From: Lineus longissimus
Taxonomy: Eukaryota; Nemertea; Pilidiophora; Heteronemertea; Lineidae
DNA length: 64,000 nt
Assembly (NCBI RefSeq): GCF_910592395.1
Contig: NC_088321.1
Location: forward strand, 10,356,001-10,420,000
Direction: 5' to 3'
Below, piece by piece: positions 35,057 through 46,700 of the stretch. How positions within the stretch are numbered: the stretch's first letter is position 1; every line of letters begins with the position of its first letter. The notes under the pieces were generated by a model. That model ran no database searches and was not told the DNA's origin. It was given only the letters and a program-made list of their open reading frames with translations. The position numbers were made by a program, and so were the translations under genes.

Positions 35057-35276
35057 CATGAGGGTGGGAACGGGGAAGGGGGGGGGGGGTAACTGTCTCG
35101 ACGTCCCGTTAGGAAAAAAGGCTTATCCCGTTTCCCAATATGCAATTTTAGCTGAATCGTGACGCAAAACACGGCTTGTCTCGAATCCCGCTAAAATAAG
35201 GGTGTCTATCCCGAATCCCGACAGTTATTTTCGGCCCATCCCAGTGTCCCGAAAATACCCGTTCTCCCCCTCATAA
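35057..35276. mobile_element. Short inverted-repeat element rich in TCCCG
   Basis: The left end TCATGAGGGTGGGAACGGG and the right end CCCGTTCTCCCCCTCATAA are imperfect inverted repeats. The interior repeats TCCCG/ATCCCG motifs (CGTCCCGTT, AATCCCGCT, TATCCCGAATCCCGA). Target duplication is not resolved. Confidence 0.4.
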
Positions 35277-36127
35277 ATAGTAGACCATATTGTCACATTG
35301 ATGTTTTCTTTCATTAATACAGTTAGACTTCGAGATCTACATTTTCGACAAAGGCCTGGTGTAAATTACGTACTTAATGAAGGTAATATTAATTTCTTCA
35401 AATTTGAAGCATGACGTTAATGGGGTACCAGCACAACTTCATTGACTGCTACGTGGCGCTGGTGGTAACTAAGGTATTGCATCGCTCATATCACTTGAAA
35501 AAAACATTTACCCTAGTTACGACCAAAGCTGCTTAGCAGAGGGCGATACCTCATCAGGAGCGCCACAATCATATCATTGGTGTGAAAGCATTTGTATGAA
35601 GTTTTTCAGTTCTCAATGTGTTCAAAACCTTAATTGTGAAATTGTGCACTTCGAATTCAAATTTACGTCACTACGTTAGTTTGACATCCATTGATGTCAC
35701 GGTAATTTCACTGTTATGCTGTGCTGCTTTCAGGTTTAATGACACGAATGAGTACAAGTACATTACATTTTTCGACGAAGGCCTTCTGTAATTTCATACG
35801 CTTCTTACGGTTAGTATTGATTCATAATTTCTAGTAAAAAAGTTAATTTTGAAAGTGAAAAATATGTTACAATACAATAGACCTGCAAATACCATATACG
35901 CAAGTTTTGAACAAATATCACACATATTCCCCAGTTGACTTGTGATGATATTGATAATGGTGGTGGTGGTGTTATCATGTACATGGCTTCTAACGTAGTA
36001 AATGTTTTCTTTTCAGCAACATTCAATAGATTTATTTACTGTATTATCATTTCGACCAAGGCGAATTCGACACTTCAATTACACAAGGTTAGTAACTTTT
36101 GTTCACAAAATCCAAATGGAGGCAAAT

Positions 36128-36700
36128 ACAGAACAATCAAACTTAGTCATTCCAGTCAGTTACTGAAGCACAGTGAAAACTGTCGGGAGCAGTGCAACTG
36201 ATGGCATGTCAAACTTCCAGTGACTGTCCCTGTCCATATATTTCAAGACAGTACAAATCTTGTAATCATTTTGTTTATGCAATGTACGTTATTATGTATC
36301 ATTTCAGCACAATCAAACTTAGTCATTCCAGTCAGTTACTGAAGCACAGCGAAAACTGTCTGAATTAGTGCTGCTGATGGCATGTAATTACTCTACTACC
36401 ACTACCAGTGACAGTCAATGTCCATATATTTTCAAGTGTGCGAAATTAGTACTCGTCTACTTCTTAGTGTTATTTGAATGCAATGTATGTTATAAAAATA
36501 TTTTTTCAACACTATATCAACATTCTCATTCCTGTCAGTTTCTGAAAATCAGCTAAAGCAATCGCTACCAATGCAGCTGATAACAGCAATTCTTTTTGTT
36601 CCCAATGCCCATCCATGACAATATATTTCACGCATGTGACAAGCATGTGACAATCATGTAATCGTCCTGTTTTTTGTGTTCTATTCATGCAATAAATAAA
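36128..36700. repeat. Three-unit tandem repeat, about 180-210 bp period
   Basis: CAATCAAACTTAGTCATTCC plus CAGTCAGTTACTGAAGCACA recurs at about 36,136 and 36,310, with a decayed third version (CATTCTCATTCCTGTCAGTT) near 36,520. Each is followed by a GCTGATGGCATGT or GCAGCTGAT stretch and a GTCCATATATTTCA stretch. Non-coding. Confidence 0.7.
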
Positions 36701-36883
36701 TTCAGTATTTTCAAATCATTGGTGCTACAAAACTATTCTCATTATAGATTATTCATATTTTATAAAATGCTGTCATGTCAAATTTTGTGTCCTATAAATC
36801 ATTATGAAGTCGGCATTTTATATACAACTTTTGTACTCCTCCTAAATAAACATACAAATCTTGTTTTATGTAAACTTTGTATA

Positions 36884-37073
36884 TGTGACCCGTCACAGCA
36901 AAACCAGGCGCATGTCGCTCTGAGCTTGGCAGGTTGAGACGGACTGTTTGTTCATTTATCTATTGTCTGCCTTTTGTAAAATATGAGCACATCAATTTCT
37001 TCCATTATCTCCTGGTGTCATTTAGGCTCATCTTCTGTGCGACATGTACCTGGTTTTGCTGTGACGGGTCACA
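36884..37073. mobile_element. 190-bp MITE with TA target duplication
   Basis: Near-perfect terminal inverted repeats: TGTGACCCGTCACAGCAAAA and its complement at the other end. TA flanks both sides, which fits a Tc1/mariner-type MITE. It has no coding capacity. Confidence 0.85.
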
Positions 37074-37754
37074 TATTCTATAGATATACAACACTCTAAT
37101 GTCACAATGCCTCTCTCACTCGCTTTTATATAGCAAGATGTATGAATAAACATGACACACCAACTATGTACAAAATTGCTAACAAACTGCACCATTTGTC
37201 AGTACACCACATGAAATACAGAGATATGTCTTAATTCTAATCTTTCATTAGCGACACCATTTCTTACCCGAGTGCCTCCTTCATTCATACATCTTGTACT
37301 TTAACTCAAGATACCCATCTTTGAATATTTTTAGTATACCAAGTACTACAATGTCAATGTATTGAAGTCATGTTCTTGTAGTGTTATTGGCTTTCTATTA
37401 TCTTGTCAAAATACCACTTGGTTCTCGCAAAATCTCAATAAAAACAAATGCTATTGCATGTATTGCATATTCTAACAGCTATCCACTGTATCGATTTATC
37501 CATCATCTGTACTATTTGTCACAAAAATGTTATATTATGTAAATCATATTTCATTACATAATGCACACTGCCAATTACTGCTGAACCATTCATATGTCAT
37601 TTAAATAAATAATTTTCAACTTTTTAAAACCGTCTTATAGTACTGTTCTTGTCACTTAGCTGAACCAATTGCTCTATAGCATGAAATTTCCAGAAATGCC
37701 CCAGGGACTGAAAAGTGCTGTTTTAACAGAGAGGTGTCCTAAACTGAGAAGTCG

Positions 37755-38345
37755 AGTTGAATGGAAACAACCAATTTGGAACCAAAAACTACTGTCCTTA
37801 TTAAAGAGGTTGTCCTCAATAGAAAGGTGTCCACAAAAAGTAGGTCCACTGTATATGAAAGTACAAACCCTGGTACATGTAGTGACATCATCTACTCCTC
37901 GATGTGGACACCTGCAAATGCAGCGACAATGTCACATCAGTTATTTAATTCATCGTCCTTTGTGCAGATGGCACCACCCATCAAGCATGTTGGTGACGAA
38001 TAGTGTCGCAGCATTTCGTCACCGAGCTTACAAGAAAATGCACTGTAATTCATTCAGCCATAAGTGCAAGACTGTAGGGTTGTTTCCAACCAAAACATGT
38101 TCGAAATGTGTCAAGCATTCGGAACACCCAAAGACTGATTAGAGAAGTCAAAATTGAATGGAAACAACCAATTTGGGACCAAAACCAGTGTCCTTATTGG
38201 AAAGGTTGTCTTTAATAGAGAGGTGTCTACTAACGGAGGTTCCACTGTACATAATGTAGGAACCCTGGTTGTGACATTGTCCACTCCTCCAGCTGCACAC
38301 CACCAAATCCACAACAATGTCACACCAGTTATTTAGTTCATCATG
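37755..38345. repeat. Two diverged copies of a repeat, about 400 bp apart
   Basis: GGAAACAACCAATTTGG, GTCCTTATT, AGAGAGGTGTC and TCCACTGTA, then ACAATGTCACA and CAGTTATTTA, appear in the same order at about 37,761-37,960 and 38,158-38,345. This is a dispersed or tandem repeat of unknown class. Confidence 0.6.
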
Positions 38346-38440
38346 CTTATGGTCATTGTACTTTCATCTTATGTAAAATGAAACTTTTTACACGGTTTCA
38401 ATAAACGATTTGTAATTTGTAATTTGTAAATTATAAATTT
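38345..38440 (+). repeat. Probable non-LTR element 3' tail
   Basis: CGGTTTCAATAAACGATTTG followed by TAATTTGTAATTTGTAA resembles the AATAAA-plus-heptamer-repeat tails seen on CR1/L2-type LINEs and SINEs. The body upstream was not identified. Confidence 0.4.
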
Positions 38441-38624
38441 CACTAATAATTTGACGCCGCCAATTCCACTGGTCTTCGAAATACGTAAGCTACACTGTTG
38501 ACAACTATGACACTCCTCACAAACCACATTGTGAATCAGACGCCGATAGGCTTGTTTATATTTAAACAGAAATCTCGTCATCCTTCCGAATAAACTCGGG
38601 AGTTGCCTCATTTACGCAATTTTG

Positions 38625-39677
38625 GGCTTGTGGTATTCGACTCGATGACTCGACGACGCGATGACTCGATGACGCGATCAAGTTGGAATCTTTTTAAAGA
38701 ATATCATTGCTTGGACTGTAATTTATACATAGAATCATAAGTGGAGGAAAATAAAAAAGAACCGATCATTACCAACCCCTTTCCAGCTGTTTTCACCGTA
38801 TCTAATCCGACCATTTTTCGTTTCCTACAAGTTCGCATTTTTGATAAAACCATGCGCCATGTTGCTATGCAAGCCACTGGTATCTTACCGTCAATACAGC
38901 TAAATACACCTAAATATAGCTGGTTCAGATCAACCTCCTACCCAGGTTCTTTACGAGCAGAAATTCCAATGTTAAAATGACACGCGAGATCCTGGAGACA
39001 AGGTTGGCTCTGGATATCCTTTCAGCACGGCAATATTAAATGTCCTATACACCTTTCCAGAAATGGGGCGCTGAGTGTCCGAAATAGTGATGTCATAAGG
39101 GGAAACTAGGCCTGTGGTGGAGGGACAAAGGAGATAGTCATGGTTGACCAACACACTTGAATGCCTTTAATGACGGACAAGGGGGAAAAAGTTAGTTCCA
39201 ATGCAAGCCACCAATTTCGGAAAGCATGTATAGGGGCTGATGTATTGGGGGGGGGGGGGGGGGGGGGCAGATGTCAAGGGACGGAAGAGGGACTGAGTGA
39301 CTGAGTCTAAAAAACTGCACATATGCGAAATTCCGATTGTTGACAGACTACCACATGACATCTGACATTGGCCACTAGAAGCTTGTTTGTCAATTAAATC
39401 TCCGGTCATTTTGCATGCTATGAAACTTCCGCGAGTCCTTTAAATATCAAAATCAATCGCGGGGACCAATCTTCAGTGGCCATGGCTGGGGGGGGGGGGG
39501 GGCACATCCTTCCACATACCGTAGCTGGGTATGGGAAGGCCGAGCTAAAACCTCTGCTGTTGCAGCGGTAGCCCGGAGACCAGGATCATGGGATTCCGTA
39601 TTTTAGCAAAATCCATAGCAACGATCGCGTCATCGAGCCATCGCGTCGTCGAGTCATCGAGTCGAATACCACAAGCC
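38625..39677. mobile_element. 1.05-kb TIR element, 9-bp target duplication (MULE-like)
   Basis: Terminal inverted repeats of about 55 bp begin GGCTTGTGGTATTCGACTCG and contain alternating GACTCGATG/GACGCGATG units. A perfect 9-bp duplication GCAATTTTG flanks it (38,616-38,624 and 39,678-39,686). The empty site in other array copies reads GCCATTTTG. The interior holds two long poly-G tracts (about 39,248-39,267 and 39,488-39,501) and no transposase. The 9-bp duplication points to the Mutator group. Confidence 0.82.
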
Positions 39678-40157
39678 GCAATTTTGTTCCCTAGCAGGTC
39701 AGCAATACACTATTTGGTTTATAGAACATCCTGTACAACATCTTCTGCACTGTGCACGAGTGTGTGTGTTGGAGGTCCCACTGGACATACCCCTGTTTAT
39801 ATGTCAATACGGTAATACACACAGGTTTATAGAAGCAAACGTATGATATCAATGAATGTCTTGGACAATGCCAATATGCGTACACTTGATCTCTGCGCGT
39901 GTTTGTTAAACTTCGCTGCAATCGATAAATGTTGTCCAAGTCTTTTGTCATTTTTTAATCTCGAAATAGAAATATCGAAATAGCTATCTTGTAACTATGA
40001 TCTGTAAATTGCACAAGCACGCTGCAATCAACATAATATTCTCCTGATGTTCAATTATTCTCACGAAGAATCCAATAAAATTTGACACAATAGGTCGACT
40101 CCTCCTCTATGGAACAACGTTGTAACGTTGTATCCCTTGCTTTTCTGAAATGTTGTT

Positions 40158-41857
40158 TTACACATCTTGTAAAATTTCACAACAGCTTGTGTTGATATTA
40201 AAGCTAAAGGCTTTACAGGTCTCAATGCGTGTGTTCGTGTCATAACAGTACAGGCTGCATTGTATCTTTGAAAGGACGGGTCCTCTGTTATAAGATATTT
40301 CGTCAATGGAGTCAGAGTCGCCGTCTTCCTTTATGAACATCAGTCGGTTTTCTATACAACAAGAGTTTAAAGTTAATTTTTTTTGTTCCAAACAACGGGA
40401 GGGTAGATCGACGTAAAATGAATGTCAAAATGTCAAACTGTCATACTGACCACTCCACCCGAGTGGTGTGTGAAGAGACGTCAATACCGACATACTCGAC
40501 AGCAAGGAACAACTTCTATAACTCTGAAGTACCTCAAACTAAAATTGTCGGTCTGAAACCAGTCCGTTTTAAAGAGACAACATTCGCAGTCAGAATGTTT
40601 GGATAAAATCCCTTTAAAATAGTTTTTGAGAATGCGTGCCATACTTACTCTCATATTTAACTGGAATGACAATGGGATATGAGGATTCGGCGAGTGATAT
40701 GTAAAAAATACCCACAATCTGATAGGCTGTGACTGAATGACTGTATCACAAAGCCGTGCCACACGGAACTGAGAACGTGCCGCCATGTTCAAGGTCTTTA
40801 TTGCCGCAGTTTCAGGTTGGGATCAGTTTCAACGTTCATATTAGCATGGTAACGAATTATATTTCGTAAGTATGCATTTGTGTACATTGGCGGAATAAAT
40901 TGATTTTAGTCATTTTCGGCCAGAAAATCTTCATTTCTTGTATCAGTGTGAATTCTATATACTGGTTATTGTTGTGCGTTGTGCCAAGAATGGATGAGAA
41001 CAAAATATGGCCTGTCCAAGGTATCCTATACTAGTATTTACAATGCTGAGGACTAAAGGACAAAGCTGAACACGAACACTAACATTACTGTTGGCTTTCG
41101 AAATGATCTATTAGGGCCTGGCATGCCTGTGGTTTTCCAACAGAAGTCACCAACACGTTCACTTTACGTTTGCATTAAACGTGTTGGAGTAGTTGACGCA
41201 ACGTTATTGTTGGTTACACTTGTCTTAGACAACTGATCAATGAAAACAAAACCCGGGTGTGATAGTTCAAATAGGTGAAAATGAAGGCACTAACTCTTAA
41301 CTTCTGACTTACCGCTCTCATAAATACTTCGAACCTCCCGTTGATTCAACAGACAAGGAAAAATCCTAAGGTTGGACATAGCACCGATAAAAGGATATAA
41401 AGTGCAGCGTCTTCCTGGGATGGGTAAATGATGACCAAGAAAATGAAAGCGACTTGATCTGTTTTTGACATAGCTTGGTATCTTCCTAGCATTCAGTTTT
41501 ACTCCGTCGAGGTAAATCTTATGGATATTTCTTACTATGTCCACCGTTACAACAAGAAAATACCAAACACGCACCTTGAGTGCCTTTCCAGTTTCAGTTC
41601 TTCGCGCCAAATTCTTATGTAGGTTATTACACATAACTTGTATACCATGATAGCTACTGACGTAAACGTCAAAGTGTCTTCCAGAAATACAAATTATAGA
41701 TTTCCATCGTCTGTGACGCTGCCGAAAGTTGAGAGCAAACGAAACGACATCGTTTTTCTGAAGATCAATGTTCAGGTTAACCTCATGATCACATCCATTA
41801 AATGAGAGAACCTCACCAAAATAAGTTGACTTGGCGTAATTTGCACCGTATTTCACA
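40158..41857 (-). pseudogene. Copy C: 5'-truncated LamG + PAN gene
   Basis: Retains exon 3 (41,313-41,857), exon 4 (40,649-40,660) and the PAN exon (TAA at 40,158-40,160; open up to about 40,391). At about 42,188 the intron-2 sequence jumps straight into 5' flank DNA, so exons 2 and 1 and intron 1 are deleted. The exon 5 acceptor AG used in A, B, D and E is replaced by an A-rich stretch. There is therefore no signal peptide and no proper 3' splice. The PAN frame itself is intact (CSLYCYDTNTRIETCKAFSF). Confidence 0.75.
41313..41857 (-). CDS. Copy C exon 3: LamG/ConA-like domain
   Basis: 545 nt, fully open with normal acceptor and donor (GCG/GTAAGT), although the gene lacks its first exons. 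It shows FGEVLSFNGCDHEVNLNIDL, VVSFALNFRQRH, VWYFLVVTVDIVRNIHKIYL and CLLNQREVRSIYESG. The open frame may simply reflect recent truncation. Confidence 0.7.
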
Positions 41858-42187
41858 CTGGAGGATTTTGAAATCGTAGAGTTAAAATGTCTTGAAAACT
41901 TTAGCATTTAAAGACACAGTCGTTAACTTATATGGAGAAATTCCGATGCCATAAATGACTAAGTCTTTACACGGAGCCAGAGCCAAATGTACAAACAAAA
42001 ACAGCCTCAAGTAGAGTGACGCAACCGTTTAATACCCGACTGATTCTGATGGCTTGGAACTGCAGACGCAAATAGCGATGAAAAGAAGCAAACTGTAGGT
42101 CTTCTATGGCTGTGTAGCTTCGTATTGCGGTAGACTGTAAGCTAGCTCCCCTGTTGAGCAGTGTTACAATACTGGATGCGGGAATAA

Positions 42188-43716
42188 AAGTTTTGCCTTA
42201 AATCCTTGCTTCTCACACTCTCCTGCACCAGTCCAAGTTTGGTTAAGACAAAATTACTAATAAATTTGAGCTAAGCTTCGCTTGCAGCCAGTGTATGTCA
42301 ATGCCAATCACTATTTTTAAGTATTTTATTTTACAAGCCCTTAATCAGGTTTAAGCTGTTTATTCTAATTTGATACATTGCTTTGTGATTGGCTTGACGT
42401 TACCTGTATAGCGTTGAAAAACATTCTCTTTGATGTGTATTATGTCTTAAAGTCAGTCAAATGGAACTATCCTTCTGCGATTAGAAGTAAAGCATGCATT
42501 CCTGAAAAAGAATTTGTTTTCATACACATCATCATATCTGTGGCCCGTTCTAGCAAAACCAGTAGCATGTCACACATAAGATGAGCCCAGGTGACACCAG
42601 GAGATGATAGAAGAAATTGATGTCGTCAGACTTCACAAAAGGCAGACAATAGTGAAATGAACACACAGTCCGTCTTAACCTGCCAAGCTCAGAGCGACAT
42701 TTGACTTGCTACACAACAAAAATAGAAAATCCGATTGAACGGTTTTTTCTTCGGAAAATAATGTTATTTCTACCTGAGTTGTCAACTAGATGATCAAGTT
42801 GCACTCTGAAAACTGAGAACCAATCTGTGATTTGAATGGTAGTTATGGTTCAATGTTTGTCGATTTCCGTTCTGGTCGCCTGTTAATTTTCGTGAATATA
42901 CTGTATTGTCTCCTTTAAGCCATGTGAGCCCAGTAATGCTGTGCTATAAACTGTTTGGCCATGCACTACTAAGCATGGGTTCCGCCCATAATCAATCTAA
43001 CAGGCCTCAACATAACATAAACCACAGGAAATGTTGTTTATGGTAATAACGGTCATGTTAATGGTGTACCGCTGTCCACTGTTGTTGTGGGGGATTTGGA
43101 ATTGAAACCGAACTGGAGATCAGATTTTGCAAAGACATATATATATTTACACAGAAATCTGGTCATCCTTCCGAAGAAACTCGGGTGTTGCTTCATCCAA
43201 ATGATTTTGCGAAGTTCTTTTTGTATATGTTAGGGTTCGCCATTTTGTTCCCTCGCAAGTCAGCAATACACTAATTGGTTTATAGAACATCTGGTACAAC
43301 ATTTTGCACTGTGCACTAGTGTGTGTATTTGAGGGCCCACTGGACATACCCCAGTTCATATGTCAATACGGAAATACACACAGGTTAATAGATACAAACC
43401 TATAATATCAATAAATGACTTGGACAACGCCAAAATGCGTAAACTTGATATCTGCACGTGTTTGTTAAACTTCGTTGCAATCGATAAATTTTGTCCAAGT
43501 CTTTTGTCATTTCTTAATCTCGAAATAGAAATCTCGAAAAAGCTATCATGGAACTTTGATCTGTAAATTGCACAAGCATGCTGCTATCAGCATAATATTC
43601 TCCTGATGTTCAATTATTCTCACGAAGAATCCAATGAAATTGATCACAATAGGTCGAATCCTCCTCTATGGAACAAAGTTGTAACGTTGTATCCCTTGCT
43701 TTTCTGAAATTATTTT
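42188..43716. other. Duplicated flank between copies C and D
   Basis: Homologous to the other intergenic flanks but shortened at both ends. It contains a right-truncated 190-bp MITE (42,539-42,708). The plus-strand frame at 42,378-42,584 recurs in all copies only because the DNA is duplicated. No gene recognised. Confidence 0.5.
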
Positions 43717-46700
43717 TTACATATTATTATGTACAATTTCACAAAAGTTGGTGTTGATATTAAAGCTAAAGGCTTTACAGGTCTCATTGCAAGTGTTCTT
43801 GTCATAACAGTACAAGCTGCATTGAATCTTTGAACGGACAGGCCCTCTGTTATAAGATGTTTCGTCGATTGAGTCAGAGTCGCCGTCTTCCTTTATGAAC
43901 ATCAGTCGGTTTTCTATACGACAAGGGTTAATAGTTAACGTTTCTCTCAAAACCCCGGGCGGGTAGATCGAGGTATAATGAATATCAAATGTCAAATTCA
44001 CATACTGACCACTCCACCCGAATGGTGTGTGAAGAGACATCAATACCGACATACTCGACAGCAAGGAACAACTTCTATAACTCTGAAACACCTCAAACTA
44101 AAACTGTAGGTCTCAAACTAGTCTGTTTTAAAGAGACAACATTCGCAGTCAGAATGTTTGTATAAAATCCCTTTAAAATATTTTTTGAGAATGCGTGCCA
44201 TACTTACTCTCATATTTAACTGGAATGATAATGGGAAATGAGGATTCGGCGAGTGATATGTAAAAATACCCACAATCTGATTGGCTGTGGCTGAATGACT
44301 GTATCACAAAGCCGTGCCACACGGAACTGAGAACGTGCTGCCATGTTGAAAGTCTTTTTTGCTGCAGTTTCAGGTCGGGATCAGTTTCAACGTTCATAAG
44401 TTGTTAGCATGGTAATGAATTATATTTCGTAAGTATAAATGTGTGTACATTGGTGGAATGAGATGATTTTTGTCATTTTCGGCCAGAAAATCTTCATTCT
44501 TGTATCAATGTGAATCATATATACAGGTTATTGTTGTGCGTTGTGCAAAGAATGGATGGGAAATATCCAGTTACAAAATACGGCCTGTCCAAGGTATCCT
44601 ATACTAGTGTTGACAATGCTGAGGACTGAATGACAAAGCTGAACACTAACATTACTGTTGGGTTGCGAAATGATCTATTAGGGCCTGGGACCTGTTTCAT
44701 AAAGCCTAATAAAGTGCCTTTAGCCCTAATGCTAGGATAAAGTCACTCTTTAAAGGAAGAACGCGTTTCATAAACGTGCCTTTAAATATCTAGGTTAATG
44801 TTACCATTAAGAGTGTTTCAGGCAGTGGTTTTATCCTGTCTTTGTTTTATTCGGTTCCTTTAAACCTGAATGTGGTCTAGAGTTCCTTTAGTCGCGAGGA
44901 CTTCGTCCAGGGTAGACGTGGAATCATGTTGCGCTTGATTCAGGAACGGAATAGGCGAAATCTTCGACGAGAACGGGTATTCAGGGATCGATTCAATCCG
45001 CTGGATTCCGTGAGAGATGATTTATTCATCAAGAGATATCGTTTCCTGAAGAACATATGTTTCGATTTTGTAGTCAGCTGTCGGAGGAGTTGGAGCATCC
45101 TACTCATGAACAATCTAGTATCGGTGATATTCACCATGTGACCATTGCGACAACATCGAGGTGTTTTGGCGCTGTGTCATCCGCGTTTGCAGCACGCATT
45201 GACCAACACGTTCACCTCGAGATTGACCTCCAGAAGGTCACAACCAAATTTGACATCTCTTGCCAATGCCCAAACCAGACAGGAAAGGGCATTCCAGCGG
45301 ATGCAAATAAGAGCCAGATGCATCATAGAACGTTGCAACGGTCTCCTAAAGCTACGGCTCAGATGCCTCCGCAAGGAGATTCAATACACACCACAAAATG
45401 CAAGCATTATTATTCAGTCCGGCTGCCTGCTCCACAACATTGCTGTCCGGGATAGATTGCCCTTAGTGGAGGATTCAGATGACATTGACGATGATGACGA
45501 GACCTCTGATGATGACGCAGCGGATGATGACTTTCCTCCTCGAGACACTGAGTTAATGCATGGAAAGGAAGTTTCGTATGTCGAAAGGGCATTCATATAG
45601 TGTATAGGAACCAAAGACACTGAAATTGACACATTTTGCCACGGCCCGATCATGTATTACGAATCTCAACACAAAAATTCAGTCTGCGTTCGAGTTTTTT
45701 TTTTTCACCAATGAGGTACACCATACAATCATTTATTAATGGCAGGCCTGTTAAATTTAATGTAATGGCAGAGTAAAAACGAGTTATGAAACGCTTTTAA
45801 TAGGCAGCTTTAAATAGACGTTATATCCTTCCTTTATGGTACCTTGAAGGAAGTCTGTTAAAAAGTTTTATGAAACAGGTCCCATGGCTCCAGGCATGCC
45901 TGTGGTTTCCAACAGAAGTCACCAACACGTTCACTTTAGCTTGGCGTTTAGACGTGTTGGAGGAGTTGGCGCCACGTTATAGTTGGTTAAACTTGTCTTA
46001 GACAACTGATCAATGAAAACAGAAACAGGGTGTGATAGTTCAAATAGGTGAAAATGAAGGCACTAACTCTTAACCTTCTTCAGTTAAGCTTAGCGATCTT
46101 AACCATATTTACGCCGAGCTAAAGTTAATACCACGGACTTTAACTGACTTAATTTGTTTTGTACAAACGTGTTTGAGCTCCAGCGCCGAAGACGTTGACG
46201 ACTCTATGGACTTAAGCCTTTTCCATGGATTATTCATGGTTGGAAAACTTCTAACTTACCGCTCTCATAAATACTTCGAACCTCCTGTTGATTCAACAGA
46301 CATGGAAAAATCCTAAGGTTCGACATGTCACCGATAAAAGTATGTGAAGTGCAGCGTCCTCCTTGGATGGATAAACGACGACAAAGAAAATGAAAGCGAC
46401 CTGATCTGATTTTGGCAGAGTTTCGTTTCGTCCTAGCATTCAGTTTTACTCCGTCGAGGTAAATCTTATGGATATTTCTAACTATGTCCACCGTTACAAC
46501 AAGAAAATACCAAACACGCATCTTGAGTGCCTGTCCAGTTTTAGTTTTTCGCGCCGAATTCTTATGTCGGTTATTACACATTACATGTATACCATGATAG
46601 CTATAGACGTAAACGTCAAAGCGTCTTCCAGAAATCCAAATTATAGATTCACTTCGTTTGTTATGGAGAAGCTGCCGAAAGTAGAGAGCAAACGAAACGG

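Larger units (their letters stand above)
33651..38552. other. Non-array DNA splitting copies B and C
   Basis: Array homology stops near 33,650 and resumes near 38,553. The interval is AT-rich with only short repeats: a 37-bp duplication, a TCCCG-rich short inverted-repeat element, an approximately 180-bp three-unit tandem repeat, a 190-bp MITE, a diverged 400-bp-spaced repeat and a LINE-like tail. No gene is supported; the longest frame (37,669-38,142) lies inside repeats. Confidence 0.5.

Noticed and set aside
36128-36700. Possible CRISPR-like array because of regularly spaced repeats
   Set aside because: Units are long (about 180 bp), diverged and in an animal genome; they are a decayed tandem repeat.
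37669-38142. 157-codon plus-strand frame
   Set aside because: Lies across a diverged repeat pair whose second copy does not keep the frame; no domain signal.
39248-39501. Long poly-G tracts as possible G-quadruplex regulators
   Set aside because: They lie inside a non-coding TIR element, are homopolymer runs prone to assembly error, and have no gene context.
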